From Steroidobacteraceae bacterium (GTDB lineage: Bacteria; Pseudomonadota; Gammaproteobacteria; Steroidobacterales; Steroidobacteraceae), in the NCBI GenBank assembly GCA_025451845.1, contig JANWJS010000033.1, positions 1-64,000 of the forward strand: a stretch of 64,000 bases of DNA, read 5' to 3'. The notes beneath the pieces were generated by a model, which worked only from the letters and a program-made list of their open reading frames with translations, searched no databases and had not been told where the DNA came from. This document shows, one piece after another, positions 26,225-36,101 of this stretch; the first letter of the stretch is position 1, and each line of letters starts with the position of its first letter. The translations under genes and the position numbers were made by a program.

Positions 26225-28009
26225 ATGCGAGCCACAGACACGGTTTACGGAGTCCTATTGGCCGCGGCGACAGCTTTTCTCCTGCTGTCAGGGCCGCAAA
26301 TCGCGCAAGCGCAAAGCACGCGTTCCGGTAACGTATCCCGCACGGCGTGCCCGAACGACGCGGGACTCAAGCTTCCCACCGGCTTTTGCGCGAGCATTTT
26401 TGCCGACGATCTGGGCCATGTCCGCCATATGGTGGCGGCGCCGGACGGCGTGCTGTATGTCAACACCTGGAGTGGCGGTCATTCCGCCAACTCGCCGCCG
26501 GCGTCCGGCGGATTCCTGATCGCTCTGCAGGATACGACCGGCCGAGGCAGGGCCAACGTCATCCGCCGCTTCGGCGCGACACCCGCGACCGGCGGGCGCG
26601 GCGGCACCGGCATCGCGCTGTACCACGGCTATCTCTACGCCGAGCTCAATGACCGGGTCGTCCGTTACCGGATCTCCCCGGCCTCGATAGTGCCCACGGG
26701 TCCGGCGGAGACGGTCCTCTCCGGCCTGCCCCTGACGGGCGACCACCCGATGCATCCATTTGCAATAGACGCCGACGGTTGGCTCTACGTCGATTCTGCC
26801 AGCCCGAGCAACTCCTGCCAGAAGGAGAATCGGAAGCTCGAATCTCCCGGCGTCTATCCCTGCCCGGAGCTGACGACGCGCGGCGGGATTTGGCGTTACA
26901 GCGCGAACAAATTGCAGCAGAAGTTCTCGGCCGCCGGCCGCTATGCCACCGGCATCCGCAACGCGGACGGCATCGCGGTCGATGCCACCGGCCACAATGT
27001 GTACTCGACTCAGCATGGCCGGGATCAGCTCGGGCAGAACTGGCCGAAGCTGTTCACGCCGCAGGAAGGCGCCTATCTGCCCGCCGAGGAGCTGCTGCAC
27101 ATCGTGCGCGGGGGTGATTACGGCTGGCCCTACTGCTACTACGACGGCGCGCAGCGCAAGCTCATGCTCGCGCCCGAATATGGTGGCAACGGCAGGACGA
27201 TCGGGCTCTGCGCGCACATGCTCGACCCCATCGCCGCGTTCCCGGCGCACTGGGCGCCCAACGACGTCTCCTTCTACAACGGCAAGCAATTTCCGTCACA
27301 TTACCGAGGCGGCGCATTCCTCGCTTTCCATGGATCGTGGAACCGTGCACCGTTTCCGCAGCAAGGTTATGACGTGGTATTCCAACCTCTCGCAAACGGC
27401 GAGGCAGCGGCCAACTGCGAGATATTCGCCGATGGATTCGCGGGAGGAGAGAAAGGTGCGGGCGCTGCCCACCGTCCTTCGGGTTTGGCAGTTGGGCCTG
27501 ACGGCGCACTTTACGTATCGGATGATGTGAAGGGACGTATCTACAGGATCGTGTACCGGGGCGGCTCAGGCGGGGAAGCGTCGGGAATCACTGAATGCCC
27601 GGGGGCGACCGCTCTTGGCGGCACGGCGGGGTCCGCCAACCCATTGCCGCCGGAGGGTATCCATCCGCACGCCGGAACGAGCGCGAGCCTCCCGGTGCCG
27701 CGGGGCGCCACGCGGGGGATGCTCGTGCTCGGCGATCGCATCTTTCACGGCGAGGCGGCTTCGGGCACCTGCGCCGGCTGCCATGGCGCGGACGGCAAAG
27801 GCACTCCGCTCGGCCCGAATCTCACTTCCGGCAAGTGGCTGTGGAGCGACGGCAGTCTGGCGGGTATCACGCGGACGGTCCGTCGTGGCGTGCAGAAGCC
27901 CAAGCAATACCGCAGCCCCATGCCCGCGATGGGCGGAGCGCAGCTCGATCAGCGACAGATCGCGGCCGTAGCGGCGTACGTCTGGGGACTGGGACACGCC
28001 AGTCACTGA
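26225..28009 (+). CDS. Sorbosone dehydrogenase-like beta-propeller fused to cytochrome c
   Basis: 594 aa, exported (signal LLAAATAFLLLSGPQIAQAQ). Residues about 45-460 form a PQQ-type sugar/sorbosone dehydrogenase propeller: FADDLGHVRHMVAAPDGVLYVNTW, ATGIRNADGIAVDATGHNVYSTQHGRDQL, HIVRGGDYGWPYCYYDG, FHGSWNRAP and PSGLAVGPDGALYVSDDVKGRIYRIVY. A C-terminal class I cytochrome c follows, with heme site CAGCH at 516-520 and axial Met in PMPAMGG. It should oxidise an aldose or aldehyde in the periplasm and pass electrons through its own heme. Its end overlaps the convergent CoA-transferase gene by 7 bp. Confidence 0.87.
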   Translation: MRATDTVYGVLLAAATAFLLLSGPQIAQAQSTRSGNVSRTACPNDAGLKLPTGFCASIFADDLGHVRHMVAAPDGVLYVNTWSGGHSANSPPASGGFLIALQDTTGRGRANVIRRFGATPATGGRGGTGIALYHGYLYAELNDRVVRYRISPASIVPTGPAETVLSGLPLTGDHPMHPFAIDADGWLYVDSASPSNSCQKENRKLESPGVYPCPELTTRGGIWRYSANKLQQKFSAAGRYATGIRNADGIAVDATGHNVYSTQHGRDQLGQNWPKLFTPQEGAYLPAEELLHIVRGGDYGWPYCYYDGAQRKLMLAPEYGGNGRTIGLCAHMLDPIAAFPAHWAPNDVSFYNGKQFPSHYRGGAFLAFHGSWNRAPFPQQGYDVVFQPLANGEAAANCEIFADGFAGGEKGAGAAHRPSGLAVGPDGALYVSDDVKGRIYRIVYRGGSGGEASGITECPGATALGGTAGSANPLPPEGIHPHAGTSASLPVPRGATRGMLVLGDRIFHGEAASGTCAGCHGADGKGTPLGPNLTSGKWLWSDGSLAGITRTVRRGVQKPKQYRSPMPAMGGAQLDQRQIAAVAAYVWGLGHASH

Positions 28010-29199
28010 TCGACGGGCGGCCGCGGCCGCCACGCCCCGCGCCGGTCGCCGGCGCTGTCCAAGCGGGGCGCGGGCCGTGACGGGCTGGTGCGCGAGCGCG
28101 AAAAGCGGATCGGTGTCGCGAGGCCCGGGATCGAGGCGCCGTGGTAGCCTTCCGCAGCACAGGCGATCACCATGCCGCGCGCGCGCGTGTTGGGATCACT
28201 CAGCGCGTCGGCCACGGTATTGATGGGTCCCGAGGGAACTCTGGCCGCCTGCAGTCGCGCGAGCGCTTGCGCGCGCGTCAGCACTGCGAGATGCGGCGCG
28301 AGGGCCTGCTCCAAAGCGGAGCGGTTGCGCACCCGGGCATCGTTGGCAGCGAATCGCGGATCGTTTGCCAGCGCGGCACAGCCCAGAGCTTCGCACAAGC
28401 AGCGAAACTGCGCATCGTTGCCCACCGCGATGACGATGAAGCCGTCCGCGGCGCGAAACTCCTGGTAGGGAGTGATGTTGGGATGGGCATTACCCATGCG
28501 CGTCGGCGTCAGATTGCCTATCAGGCTGTTCATCGCCTGATTGGCCAGAATACCTATCGTCGAATCGAGCAGCGCGACATCCACGTGTTGCCCACGGCCG
28601 GAGCGCGCACGCTCCGCCAGTGCCGCCTGGATGCCGATCAGTCCATATAGGCCCGTGACGATGTCGGCAACAGCGATGCCGACCTTCTGGGGCGGACGCC
28701 CCGGCTCTCCCGTGATATCCATCAGCCCGCTCATCGCCTGAGCCACGAAATCGTAGCCGGGCCGATCCGCATAGCGTCCGTCCTGACCAAAGCCGCTGAT
28801 CGAGCAGTACACGAGGGCGGGATTGATGCGTGCCAGGCTGGTGTAGTCGAGGCCGAATCTCTCGAGACCGCCCACCTTGAAGTTCTCGATGAGCACGTCT
28901 GCCTCGCGCGCAAGCTCCACCACGCGTTCGCGTTCCTGCGCCGCGCGGAAATCGAGCACGAGCGATTCCTTGCCGCGGTTGCAGGCGTGGAAGTAGGCCG
29001 CATCGGCCGCCGAGCCGTCGGCATTCGTGAGAAAAGGCGGTCCCCAGCGACGGGTCTCGTCGCCTTCGGGCGATTCGACCTTGATGACCTCGGCGCCGAG
29101 GTCGGCCAATATCTGGCCGATCCAGGGCCCGGCCAGCACGCGCGCCAGCTCCAGCACGCGAAGGCCCGCATAAGGGGGGTCAGTTCGTTCTGAGTGCAC
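28003..29199 (-). CDS. CaiB/BaiF-type class III CoA-transferase
   Basis: 398 aa. Family signatures are YAGLRVLELARVLAGPWIGQILADLGAEVIKVESPEGDETRRWGPPF, KESLVLDFRAAQERERVVELAREADVLIENFKVGGLERFGLDY, ALVYCSISGFGQDGRYADRPGYDFVAQAMSGLMDITG and GRGQHVDVALLDSTI. GTG 29199 is preferred to 29364 because GAGGTGA precedes it and the extra N-terminal 55 residues are unlike the family. Transfers CoA between carboxylic acids; substrate unknown. The C-terminal tail after PIRFSRS is arginine/proline-rich and atypical. Confidence 0.85.
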   Translation of the reverse strand: MHSERTDPPYAGLRVLELARVLAGPWIGQILADLGAEVIKVESPEGDETRRWGPPFLTNADGSAADAAYFHACNRGKESLVLDFRAAQERERVVELAREADVLIENFKVGGLERFGLDYTSLARINPALVYCSISGFGQDGRYADRPGYDFVAQAMSGLMDITGEPGRPPQKVGIAVADIVTGLYGLIGIQAALAERARSGRGQHVDVALLDSTIGILANQAMNSLIGNLTPTRMGNAHPNITPYQEFRAADGFIVIAVGNDAQFRCLCEALGCAALANDPRFAANDARVRNRSALEQALAPHLAVLTRAQALARLQAARVPSGPINTVADALSDPNTRARGMVIACAAEGYHGASIPGLATPIRFSRSRTSPSRPAPRLDSAGDRRGAWRPRPPVDQ

Positions 29200-29447
29200 G
29201 CGGATCACCTCGCGAGGATTATGCCACTGCGCCAGTGCCACCTTCTCTGCGCGTGGCTCCCTTGACGCTTCATCAATGCCCCTCAGACAGTTGCCGGGGC
29301 TCGCCTCGCCCCTGCCAGCTCTCGCCTCATCGCTTTTCGCCGGCGGCCGGCGGCGTTGGTTCATTGCGGCGCATTATCGAGTTCGATAAGCTCGTTTGAA
29401 GCCAAAATTTCCGCCGGCCGCACAGCATGGCGTAAAGGGGAGCATGA

Positions 29448-32400
29448 ATGACGAAGGTATTTGCCGAAGCGCAGCGGCTCGCCCGCGGCAGGTCTTGGGT
29501 TGCGGCTCTTGCGGCCCTGGTCCTGGCGCTCACGGCGAGCGCCCACGCCGCGGCGCCGCACAAATTTCTCGACGGCAAGCTCACCTGGCGCAGCATCGGA
29601 CCGAACATCGGCGGGCGGGTCGTCGCGGTTGCAGGCGTGCCCAGCCAGCGCGACTTGTTCTACATCGGGGGCGTCGACGGCGGGGTCTGGAAGAGCACCG
29701 ATTATGGCGTCGCCTGGCAAAACCTTACCGACGGCAAATGGCCATCGGCAAGCGACAGCGTCGGCGCCATCGCGGTTGCACCGTCGAATGCCAATGTGCT
29801 TTACGTGGGTACCGGCGAGACGGACATCCGCAATGACATGATCACCGGGGACGGCGTATTCAAGTCCGTCGACGCCGGCAAGACCTGGAAATATGCGGGC
29901 CTTCGGGATACGCGCACGATCAGCGCCATAGCGGTCGACCCGCACGATCCGAACATCGTCTACGCAGCGTCGATGGGACACGTCTTCGCGCCCAATCCCG
30001 ACCGCGGCGTCTTCAAATCGACTGACGGCGGCAATACCTGGCGCAAAATCCTTTTCGTCGATGACCAGACCGGCGCCATCGACCTCGTGATGAATCCACG
30101 CGATTCCAACGTCCTGTACGCGGCGATGTGGCAGGCGCAGCGCACACCCTGGTCGCTCGATGACGGCGGCCCGGGGAGCGGCTTGTACAAGAGCACCGAC
30201 GGCGGCGCCCATTGGTCGAACATCTCGCGCCGTTCCGGTTTGCCGGGCGGTGTCCTCGGCCGAATCGGCGTGGACGTGGCAGCGAGCAATCCTAACATCG
30301 TCTTTGCGATCGTTCAGGCCAAGGACGGCGGCGTATTCCGGTCGGCCGATGCCGGCGCAACCTGGAAGCGAGTCAACGACCACTGGAGCCTGCGCCAGCG
30401 GGGGTTCTACTACATGAGCGTCTACGTCGATCCGACGAACCCGAAAACCCTGTACGTGCCGAACGTCGACGGGCTATGGGTCTCGCATGATGGCGGCAAG
30501 GGGTTTTCGCTGCTGCACATGAGGCACGGTGACGATCACTCCGTGTGGATCAACCCCACGGACCCGAAGGTTCTGCTGGCCGGGAATGACGGCGGCGGGA
30601 CAGTATCGACTGACGGCGGCGAGACCTGGAGCACCGAGCAAAATCAGCCGACGGGCCAGTTCTATCATGTCGCGCTCGACGACGAATTCCCGTTCAACGT
30701 CTATGGCGCGCAGCAGGACGCGGGCTCTTACCAAGGGCCGAGCGCAATGCCGGGAGGCGCTATAACGACCGCCGCATGGCATGATGTCGCGCTCGGCGAG
30801 AGCACCTTTATCGCGCCACAGCCGCATTCTCCCGACATCACTTACGGCAGCGACTACTACACGCTGATGCAGCAGTACGACCGCGCCACCGGTGCGCGGA
30901 GATCGGTGAGTCCATGGCCGCAATACCTCGACGGCGTTTCTTCGGCCGAGATGAAATACCGCTTCGGCTGGACTCATCCGATATTCTTCTCACCGGACGA
31001 CCCGCAGACCCTCTTTCTGGCCTCCCAGTATGTGATGACGAGCACCGACGGCGGCCGCACCTGGAACGTCATCAGCCCGGATCTGACACGCAACGATCCG
31101 GCCACCGAGAAGCCGAGCGGCGGGCCCGTCGATCTGGACCAGACCGGGGCGGAGATCTTTCCGGACATCTCCGCCCTTGCGGTTTCAACCGCCGACTCGC
31201 ATGTCATATGGGCGGGGTCTCAGGACGGCTTGGTTCATGTGACGGTTGACGGCGGCCAGCACTGGCAGGAAGTAACGCCGCCGCAGCTTACGCAGTGGGC
31301 AGAGATCTCGTCGATAGAGCCGTCGCACGCCGCGGCGGGCACGGCTTACCTCACGGCTTCGCGCTACATGTGGGACGACTATCGCCCCTACGTGCTCGAG
31401 ACCATGGACTTTGGCCGGCATTGGGTGGTTCTGACGGATGGCTTGCCAGCCGACGAGTCCACGTTCGTCATCAGGCAGGACCCCGACGATGTCGCGCTCC
31501 TTTTCCTCGGAACCGCCAACACGGTGTACACCAGCTTCGACGGCGGCCGGCACTGGCGGCCCCTCGGCCTGAACCTGCCGCACGTCGAAGTGCGCGACCT
31601 CGCGATCGATGCCCGGGAGGGTGAGCTGGTGGCCGCAACGCACGGCCGCTCCTTCTGGATCCTCGACGACCTCGCCCTGCTCGAGCAGTTGTCCCGGGAC
31701 GGGCAGCCGGCGGCGGACTCGGCCCACCTTTATGCGCCGCAGACCGCTTGGCTGACGAGTGCGTACGGACAGAGCGACGAGGCCAAGTACCTCGGTCCGA
31801 TCGGCCTGAACCCGCCGTTCGGCGCGACCGTGTTCTTCCACATCCCGGCGAATTATGACGGCAAGACCCCGGTCAGCCTCCGGTTCCTCGACGATCGAGG
31901 CCACGTGGTACGGGAATTCCCTCTTCATCTGAAGAAGAAGACTCCCAAACTGGGCTCGGTCGTGCGCGACAACCTGTTGCCCTCCCAGCAGAAACGGAAT
32001 GCGGATGAGAAGTTGACGGCGATCTCCCCGGGCATGAACAGCCTGCAATGGGATCTTCGCTACGCCGACGCGACGGATGTGCTCGGGTTCGAGCCGCCGG
32101 AGGAGACCGACGACGAGGTTGCGGACGCGCGCGGACCGTTGGTCAATCCGGGCCGCTACACGGTCGTTCTCCAGTATGGCCACCAGTCGCCCCAACAGAC
32201 GTTCGCGGTCGATCTCGACCCGCGGCTGCATACGACACCCGCGGCGCTGCAACAGCATCTTGGGATGCAACTCGCGCTGCACGAGGCCGTGGACGCTCTC
32301 GACCGGCAGATCGATGCCGCCATCACGGTCCGGCAGCGTCTTGCTCGGGCGGTCGCCACGCATCAGCTCGCCTCGGCCAGAGCGGCGCCGGCGCTCGACG

Positions 32401-32639
32401 CCCTCGACCAAGCAGTCGACGCGGTCGTGCAGCGCAAGGTTCGCTCGAGCGAGGGCGACGTGATGAACGAGATCCGGCTGCGGAGTTTTCTCGCCTACCT
32501 GCAGTCGGACATCGGTCTGGACTATGGCCCCCCGAATGCGGCGCAGACTGCCGCCTGCGATCGTCTGGAAAGTGAGGCACGCAGCGGGGAGGCCAGACTG
32601 CGGGCCGCCGCCGCGGCCGGCGAGCGCCTGCTCCACTAG
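29448..32639 (+). CDS. Large secreted BNR/Asp-box repeat protein (VPS10/sialidase-like propeller)
   Basis: 1063 aa, exported (AALAALVLALTASAHAAAP). Many Asp-box repeats define tandem beta-propellers: KSTDGGNTWRK, KSTDGGAHWSN, RSADAGATWKR, STDGGETWS and TSTDGGRTWNV. A C-terminal third from about residue 780 (YAPQTAWLTSAYGQSD to helical DRQIDAAITVRQRLARAVATHQL) contains an immunoglobulin-like strand region and an amphipathic helical tail. Proteins of this layout are often called glycosyl hydrolases, but no sialidase arginine triad can be assigned, so enzyme activity is unproven. GGGGAG precedes ATG 29448. Convergent with a TonB receptor. Confidence 0.8.
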   Translation: MTKVFAEAQRLARGRSWVAALAALVLALTASAHAAAPHKFLDGKLTWRSIGPNIGGRVVAVAGVPSQRDLFYIGGVDGGVWKSTDYGVAWQNLTDGKWPSASDSVGAIAVAPSNANVLYVGTGETDIRNDMITGDGVFKSVDAGKTWKYAGLRDTRTISAIAVDPHDPNIVYAASMGHVFAPNPDRGVFKSTDGGNTWRKILFVDDQTGAIDLVMNPRDSNVLYAAMWQAQRTPWSLDDGGPGSGLYKSTDGGAHWSNISRRSGLPGGVLGRIGVDVAASNPNIVFAIVQAKDGGVFRSADAGATWKRVNDHWSLRQRGFYYMSVYVDPTNPKTLYVPNVDGLWVSHDGGKGFSLLHMRHGDDHSVWINPTDPKVLLAGNDGGGTVSTDGGETWSTEQNQPTGQFYHVALDDEFPFNVYGAQQDAGSYQGPSAMPGGAITTAAWHDVALGESTFIAPQPHSPDITYGSDYYTLMQQYDRATGARRSVSPWPQYLDGVSSAEMKYRFGWTHPIFFSPDDPQTLFLASQYVMTSTDGGRTWNVISPDLTRNDPATEKPSGGPVDLDQTGAEIFPDISALAVSTADSHVIWAGSQDGLVHVTVDGGQHWQEVTPPQLTQWAEISSIEPSHAAAGTAYLTASRYMWDDYRPYVLETMDFGRHWVVLTDGLPADESTFVIRQDPDDVALLFLGTANTVYTSFDGGRHWRPLGLNLPHVEVRDLAIDAREGELVAATHGRSFWILDDLALLEQLSRDGQPAADSAHLYAPQTAWLTSAYGQSDEAKYLGPIGLNPPFGATVFFHIPANYDGKTPVSLRFLDDRGHVVREFPLHLKKKTPKLGSVVRDNLLPSQQKRNADEKLTAISPGMNSLQWDLRYADATDVLGFEPPEETDDEVADARGPLVNPGRYTVVLQYGHQSPQQTFAVDLDPRLHTTPAALQQHLGMQLALHEAVDALDRQIDAAITVRQRLARAVATHQLASARAAPALDALDQAVDAVVQRKVRSSEGDVMNEIRLRSFLAYLQSDIGLDYGPPNAAQTAACDRLESEARSGEARLRAAAAAGERLLH

Positions 32640-32728
32640 AGATTGCGCTGACGCGCGCATCGGGAGGGCCCGCGAATAAGGGCGCGCAGCCAGGAAGCTC
32701 GCGCGCCGGGCGCCAGACCAAGGCGCAA

Positions 32729-35662
32729 TCACGGCAGCTCGTACTTCAGATTGACATAGAAGCTGCGCAAAGTCGGGTCCGAAAACAGCGCGTCGTAGCC
32801 CGCCGCAAAATTATTTTGCTGCGAGTTGCTGAATGGCGGATCCGTGTTGAGCAGGTTGCGAATACCCACCAGCACGGTCAGGCCGGAAATCGGCTTATAG
32901 GACGCGTAGGTATCCCAGATCGACTGGCTGCCCACCTTTCGCGATGGACCCGAATTGGTCGGCCCGACACCGAACTGGTCGGTGTACGACGAGTAAAACC
33001 GGTTGGAGAGCCCCGCGCCCCACCTGTTTCCCGGACTGATCCAGTCGACCCTCAGCTCGTGTTGCCACCTCAGGGCCGGCTGGTAGAGGTTGCCGCCATT
33101 GTAGGCGCCGACCAAGCTGAGAACAGGCCCGCCAGCGAACTGCTGCAGCCGAAACTGCGTGACCGAGGTGCCTTCCAGGTCCTCGCGGAACACTCCAATG
33201 GGGGTGTGCTGCAAATACTGGACGCTCAGATCGAACCCGTCGGTCGTGATGTATCCGGTATTCTGCTCGGTGAGCAAGATATACCCACAGGTTGGGCGCG
33301 TGTAAGGAAGACAGTTCGCGGGCTCGTCGATCGACGGAGTGAGCGTCCCCTGATCGTTCGTCACGATGTAGCTCGAGAATGCGTCCGGATTGTTGTACAC
33401 GGCCTGTGCCGGAATGTGCCCGATGGTGTTTTTGAGGAGGATCCGGTAGTAGTCCAGCGTAATGCCCAGATCCTTCACCGGCGCGAGGACCACGCCGAAG
33501 TCGAAATTCTCCGATGTCTCCGGCGTCAACTTGGGGTTACCGCCGTTCAAGCCCAATCCTTGCGCATTGCAGGTCGGTTGACTCCACTCCGCGTTGTAGT
33601 TGCCGGGCGTGCAGAAGGGGTTTCCGGATCCCATGGTGCCGCCGGTCGAGGCGGCCAGGAAATTCGGCGAATACAGATTGAAGAGCGTGGGCGCTCGAAA
33701 GCCGGTGGACGCAGACCCTCGGAAGGTCACGTAGTGGGACGGCTGATAGCGCAGCGTGACCTTGCCGTTGTTGGTGGTGCCGAAATCGCTGTATCGGTCC
33801 TGACGATCCGATATGTCGACATCGAGGTTCCTGGACATCGGCACATCCAGCTCGGCGAAGAGCGCCTGTGCCGTACGACTCCCTTCGATCGCAAAGTCCG
33901 TGAGGCCGGTTGCGGCGACCAGGAGGTCGTTGAGCGGAGTGGTGGCGTCTGAGTAGCTGTCGCCGCTCGCGCTGAAGCCGATCGCCAGGACGGCGTCATG
34001 ATCGGCGTGGAACGCATCGCCCAATGCATGGCTGGCATTGCCGTCGACGCTCCATCGTCTCATTTTACCTGACTGGTACACGCCATTGACGTAACTGCTG
34101 TTGATCAGGGCCTGGCCGGCCGCGCTCTGCGGTCCGAAGGGGTTGATCAGATTGCTGAGGATCTGCTGGCCGCTGACGGGGTCGGTCGTGGGCGCCAGCA
34201 GCGCCTCATTGGGCCAGCCCCCGGTTTCGGCGTCCGAGTTCAGGTTTTGGCTGTAATTGAGATTGAGCTTGTAATCCCAGCCGCCGTTCTGTCCGGCAAA
34301 GGTCACCAAAGCCCTCTCCTCGGTATTGATGTTGTCGCTGAAGCGGCTGTTGTTGGGGTCGGTCCAGACGGCTGTAATGGGGCCGCCCAGAGCCGGCGGC
34401 CCGGTGCATGCTCCGGCATAGGTCTCGCACGTCAGTCCAGCTCCCGTGGGGTAGTATGTCGGGTCAGCCTGGGGCGTCATCTCGAAGGCATAGAACATGG
34501 GACCGGCATAGCCAGTCGCCTTCGAGCGGGTATAGAAGTACTGAACGGTCAGCGTATTGTTTTCCGGAAGTTCCTTGGTGAAGGACAGCAACCCTGACGC
34601 CTCGTCCGACTTCGGAACCAGGTCCGTCGCAGCGGAGTACCGGTACGCGCAATTGCCGAAATACGTGGTCAGGAAAGGATTGCCCGCGCAGGCCGGAAAG
34701 CCGGGCTGCCAGTAGCTTCCGTTGGCATCGACGATGGTCGCGGGCCAGGTGCCTGGATTGTTGGTACTGGCCCAACCCAGATCCGGGTAAAAGCCCTCGG
34801 CTGAAAAGGAGCGCTGCGTCGCCCTCAGCTCCTGTTGCCAGCTGTAACTACCCGTGAGCATGACGTTATAGCCATCCCTCAACAGGTCTCCGTGCCCTAC
34901 GGTGAAATTGACGTCACCGGAGCCGCCGCCCGCTTCCTGCGGGTGGTCGGCACTGGCGGCGATTTCCGCCCCTTGGTAATTCCGCTTGGTGATAAAGTTG
35001 ATGACGCCGGCGATGGCATCGGAGCCGTACAGGGACGAAGCGCCGTCCCGCAGCACCTGGAGGTTGTCGATCGCAGAGAAGGGTATGCCGCTCAAATCGA
35101 CGGCGCTGCCGGCGCTGTTGGAGTTGAAAGCATTGCCGGCCAGCCGCTGGCCATCCAGGAGCACCAGGGTGCGGGAGCCGCCCAGGCCGCGCAGATCGGC
35201 GTAAGTACCCCCTCCGCTGAACGATCCTACGGATGCGGCAATATTGATGGTCGGGCTGTTCGATGTGATCGTGTTCAGTGCTTGCTCTACATTCACGATG
35301 CCCATGTTCTGGAGCGCGGTCGACTTCACGATCGTGATGGCTTCTGCGGTTTCGGCGGACGGCCTCGCGATGAGGGTGCCGGTGATCACTACCGTTTGCA
35401 GGCTCAGGGGCGCGGTTAAGGTGCTGCTGGCGGGCGGCGGCGGGGTCGTCTGCGCGAGCAGGATGGTCGCCTTCGCCGTATTCCCCTTCGCAGTGGCCGC
35501 CTTGGCTGTCTGGTTTTTCCCGGAGACCACTTGCTTCACGTTCGGCTGTGCGGCGGCTGCCTGCGACGCATGCGCCGCCATAACCCCCGCTCCGCACAAT
35601 GCTATGGCGCCTGCAGCAAGGGCGTGTTTGACGGCGAGCGCGAGATCGGAATTCGATTTCAT
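32729..35662 (-). CDS. TonB-dependent receptor (large, carbohydrate/peptide type)
   Basis: 977 aa. Signal sequence HALAAGAIALCGAGVMAAHASQAAAAQ, an Ala/Lys/Thr-rich linker, TonB-box-like LQTVVITGTLIARP, plug (STALQNMGIVNVEQALNTITSNSPT to ASSLYGSDAIAGVINFITKRNY) and a barrel ending RSFYVNLKYELP. The plug with GTYADLRGLGGSRTLVLLDGQRL is typical of receptors for large substrates in Caulobacter/Xanthomonas-like bacteria. GGAG lies 6 bp before ATG 35662. An extensive hairpin occupies its leader. Convergent partner is the BNR protein; a joint role in breaking down and importing one polymer is possible but unproven. Confidence 0.9.
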   Translation of the reverse strand: MKSNSDLALAVKHALAAGAIALCGAGVMAAHASQAAAAQPNVKQVVSGKNQTAKAATAKGNTAKATILLAQTTPPPPASSTLTAPLSLQTVVITGTLIARPSAETAEAITIVKSTALQNMGIVNVEQALNTITSNSPTINIAASVGSFSGGGTYADLRGLGGSRTLVLLDGQRLAGNAFNSNSAGSAVDLSGIPFSAIDNLQVLRDGASSLYGSDAIAGVINFITKRNYQGAEIAASADHPQEAGGGSGDVNFTVGHGDLLRDGYNVMLTGSYSWQQELRATQRSFSAEGFYPDLGWASTNNPGTWPATIVDANGSYWQPGFPACAGNPFLTTYFGNCAYRYSAATDLVPKSDEASGLLSFTKELPENNTLTVQYFYTRSKATGYAGPMFYAFEMTPQADPTYYPTGAGLTCETYAGACTGPPALGGPITAVWTDPNNSRFSDNINTEERALVTFAGQNGGWDYKLNLNYSQNLNSDAETGGWPNEALLAPTTDPVSGQQILSNLINPFGPQSAAGQALINSSYVNGVYQSGKMRRWSVDGNASHALGDAFHADHDAVLAIGFSASGDSYSDATTPLNDLLVAATGLTDFAIEGSRTAQALFAELDVPMSRNLDVDISDRQDRYSDFGTTNNGKVTLRYQPSHYVTFRGSASTGFRAPTLFNLYSPNFLAASTGGTMGSGNPFCTPGNYNAEWSQPTCNAQGLGLNGGNPKLTPETSENFDFGVVLAPVKDLGITLDYYRILLKNTIGHIPAQAVYNNPDAFSSYIVTNDQGTLTPSIDEPANCLPYTRPTCGYILLTEQNTGYITTDGFDLSVQYLQHTPIGVFREDLEGTSVTQFRLQQFAGGPVLSLVGAYNGGNLYQPALRWQHELRVDWISPGNRWGAGLSNRFYSSYTDQFGVGPTNSGPSRKVGSQSIWDTYASYKPISGLTVLVGIRNLLNTDPPFSNSQQNNFAAGYDALFSDPTLRSFYVNLKYELP

Positions 35663-36101
35663 TGAATTCTCCGATTGAGTGTAGGTCTCTTGGCCTTACT
35701 GGCGTTTGCCTGGAAGAACTGTGGACTGGGGCCGGACCGGCCGGGCTGATGCCCGCCGGCCCGCTGTTCTTCGGGAACTGATGTTGTATCCTTACTACAC
35801 AATACCGATTGGTAAAGTATGTGACCGGGCACCTGCGGATGTCAATAGAGATTCTGCTGTTGCTTTGCTGACCTACTCGGACGTAGCGCGGAGGGTTTCG
35901 CGGCCGTGCGGCATGGTAGTCTGCGCCGTCGAGCCCAGGCGGCGCCGGCACGAAAACTCTTGTGCGATGTGCATACGCACCCGGCAGATCCGGGTACGCC
36001 GCACCGCTTGGCGTCCGCAGCGGAAGCGCGGGATCACGGGCAAAGGATGCGGCCGTCAGCGTAGGCGGCGGGATTTCCGGATTACCGGCGAGTGAAGCGG
36101 G
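35663..36101. other. 439-bp upstream region of TonB receptor
   Basis: No credible gene; the ORFs at 35706-36095 and 35962-36669 plus are shadows. Contains the leader hairpin (35713-35772) and an AT-richer tract 35781-35830 (TTGTATCCTTACTACACAATACCGATTGGTAAAG) that probably holds the receptor promoter and a TTGT-N11-ACAA operator-like site. Confidence 0.45.
35713..35772 (-). promoter_or_regulatory. Extended hairpin in TonB-receptor 5' leader
   Basis: Nested inverted repeats: GAAGAAC (35713-35719) with GTTCTTC (35766-35772), GGGCCGG (35729-35735) with CCGGCCC (35756-35762), and an inner CGGGC-TGAT-GCCCG. It ends about 50 bp before the receptor start. Such a structure could attenuate transcription or mask translation. 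No T-tract, so not a standard terminator. Confidence 0.45.

Noticed and set aside
32641-32730. Inverted GATTGCGC / GCGCAATC arms between the convergent BNR and TonB-receptor genes as a bidirectional terminator
   Set aside because: Arms are about 75 bases apart with no uridine tract; could be chance in GC-rich DNA.
31185-32732. 515-codon minus-strand ORF under the BNR protein
   Set aside because: Antisense to a protein with clear signal peptide and repeats; arginine-rich noise.
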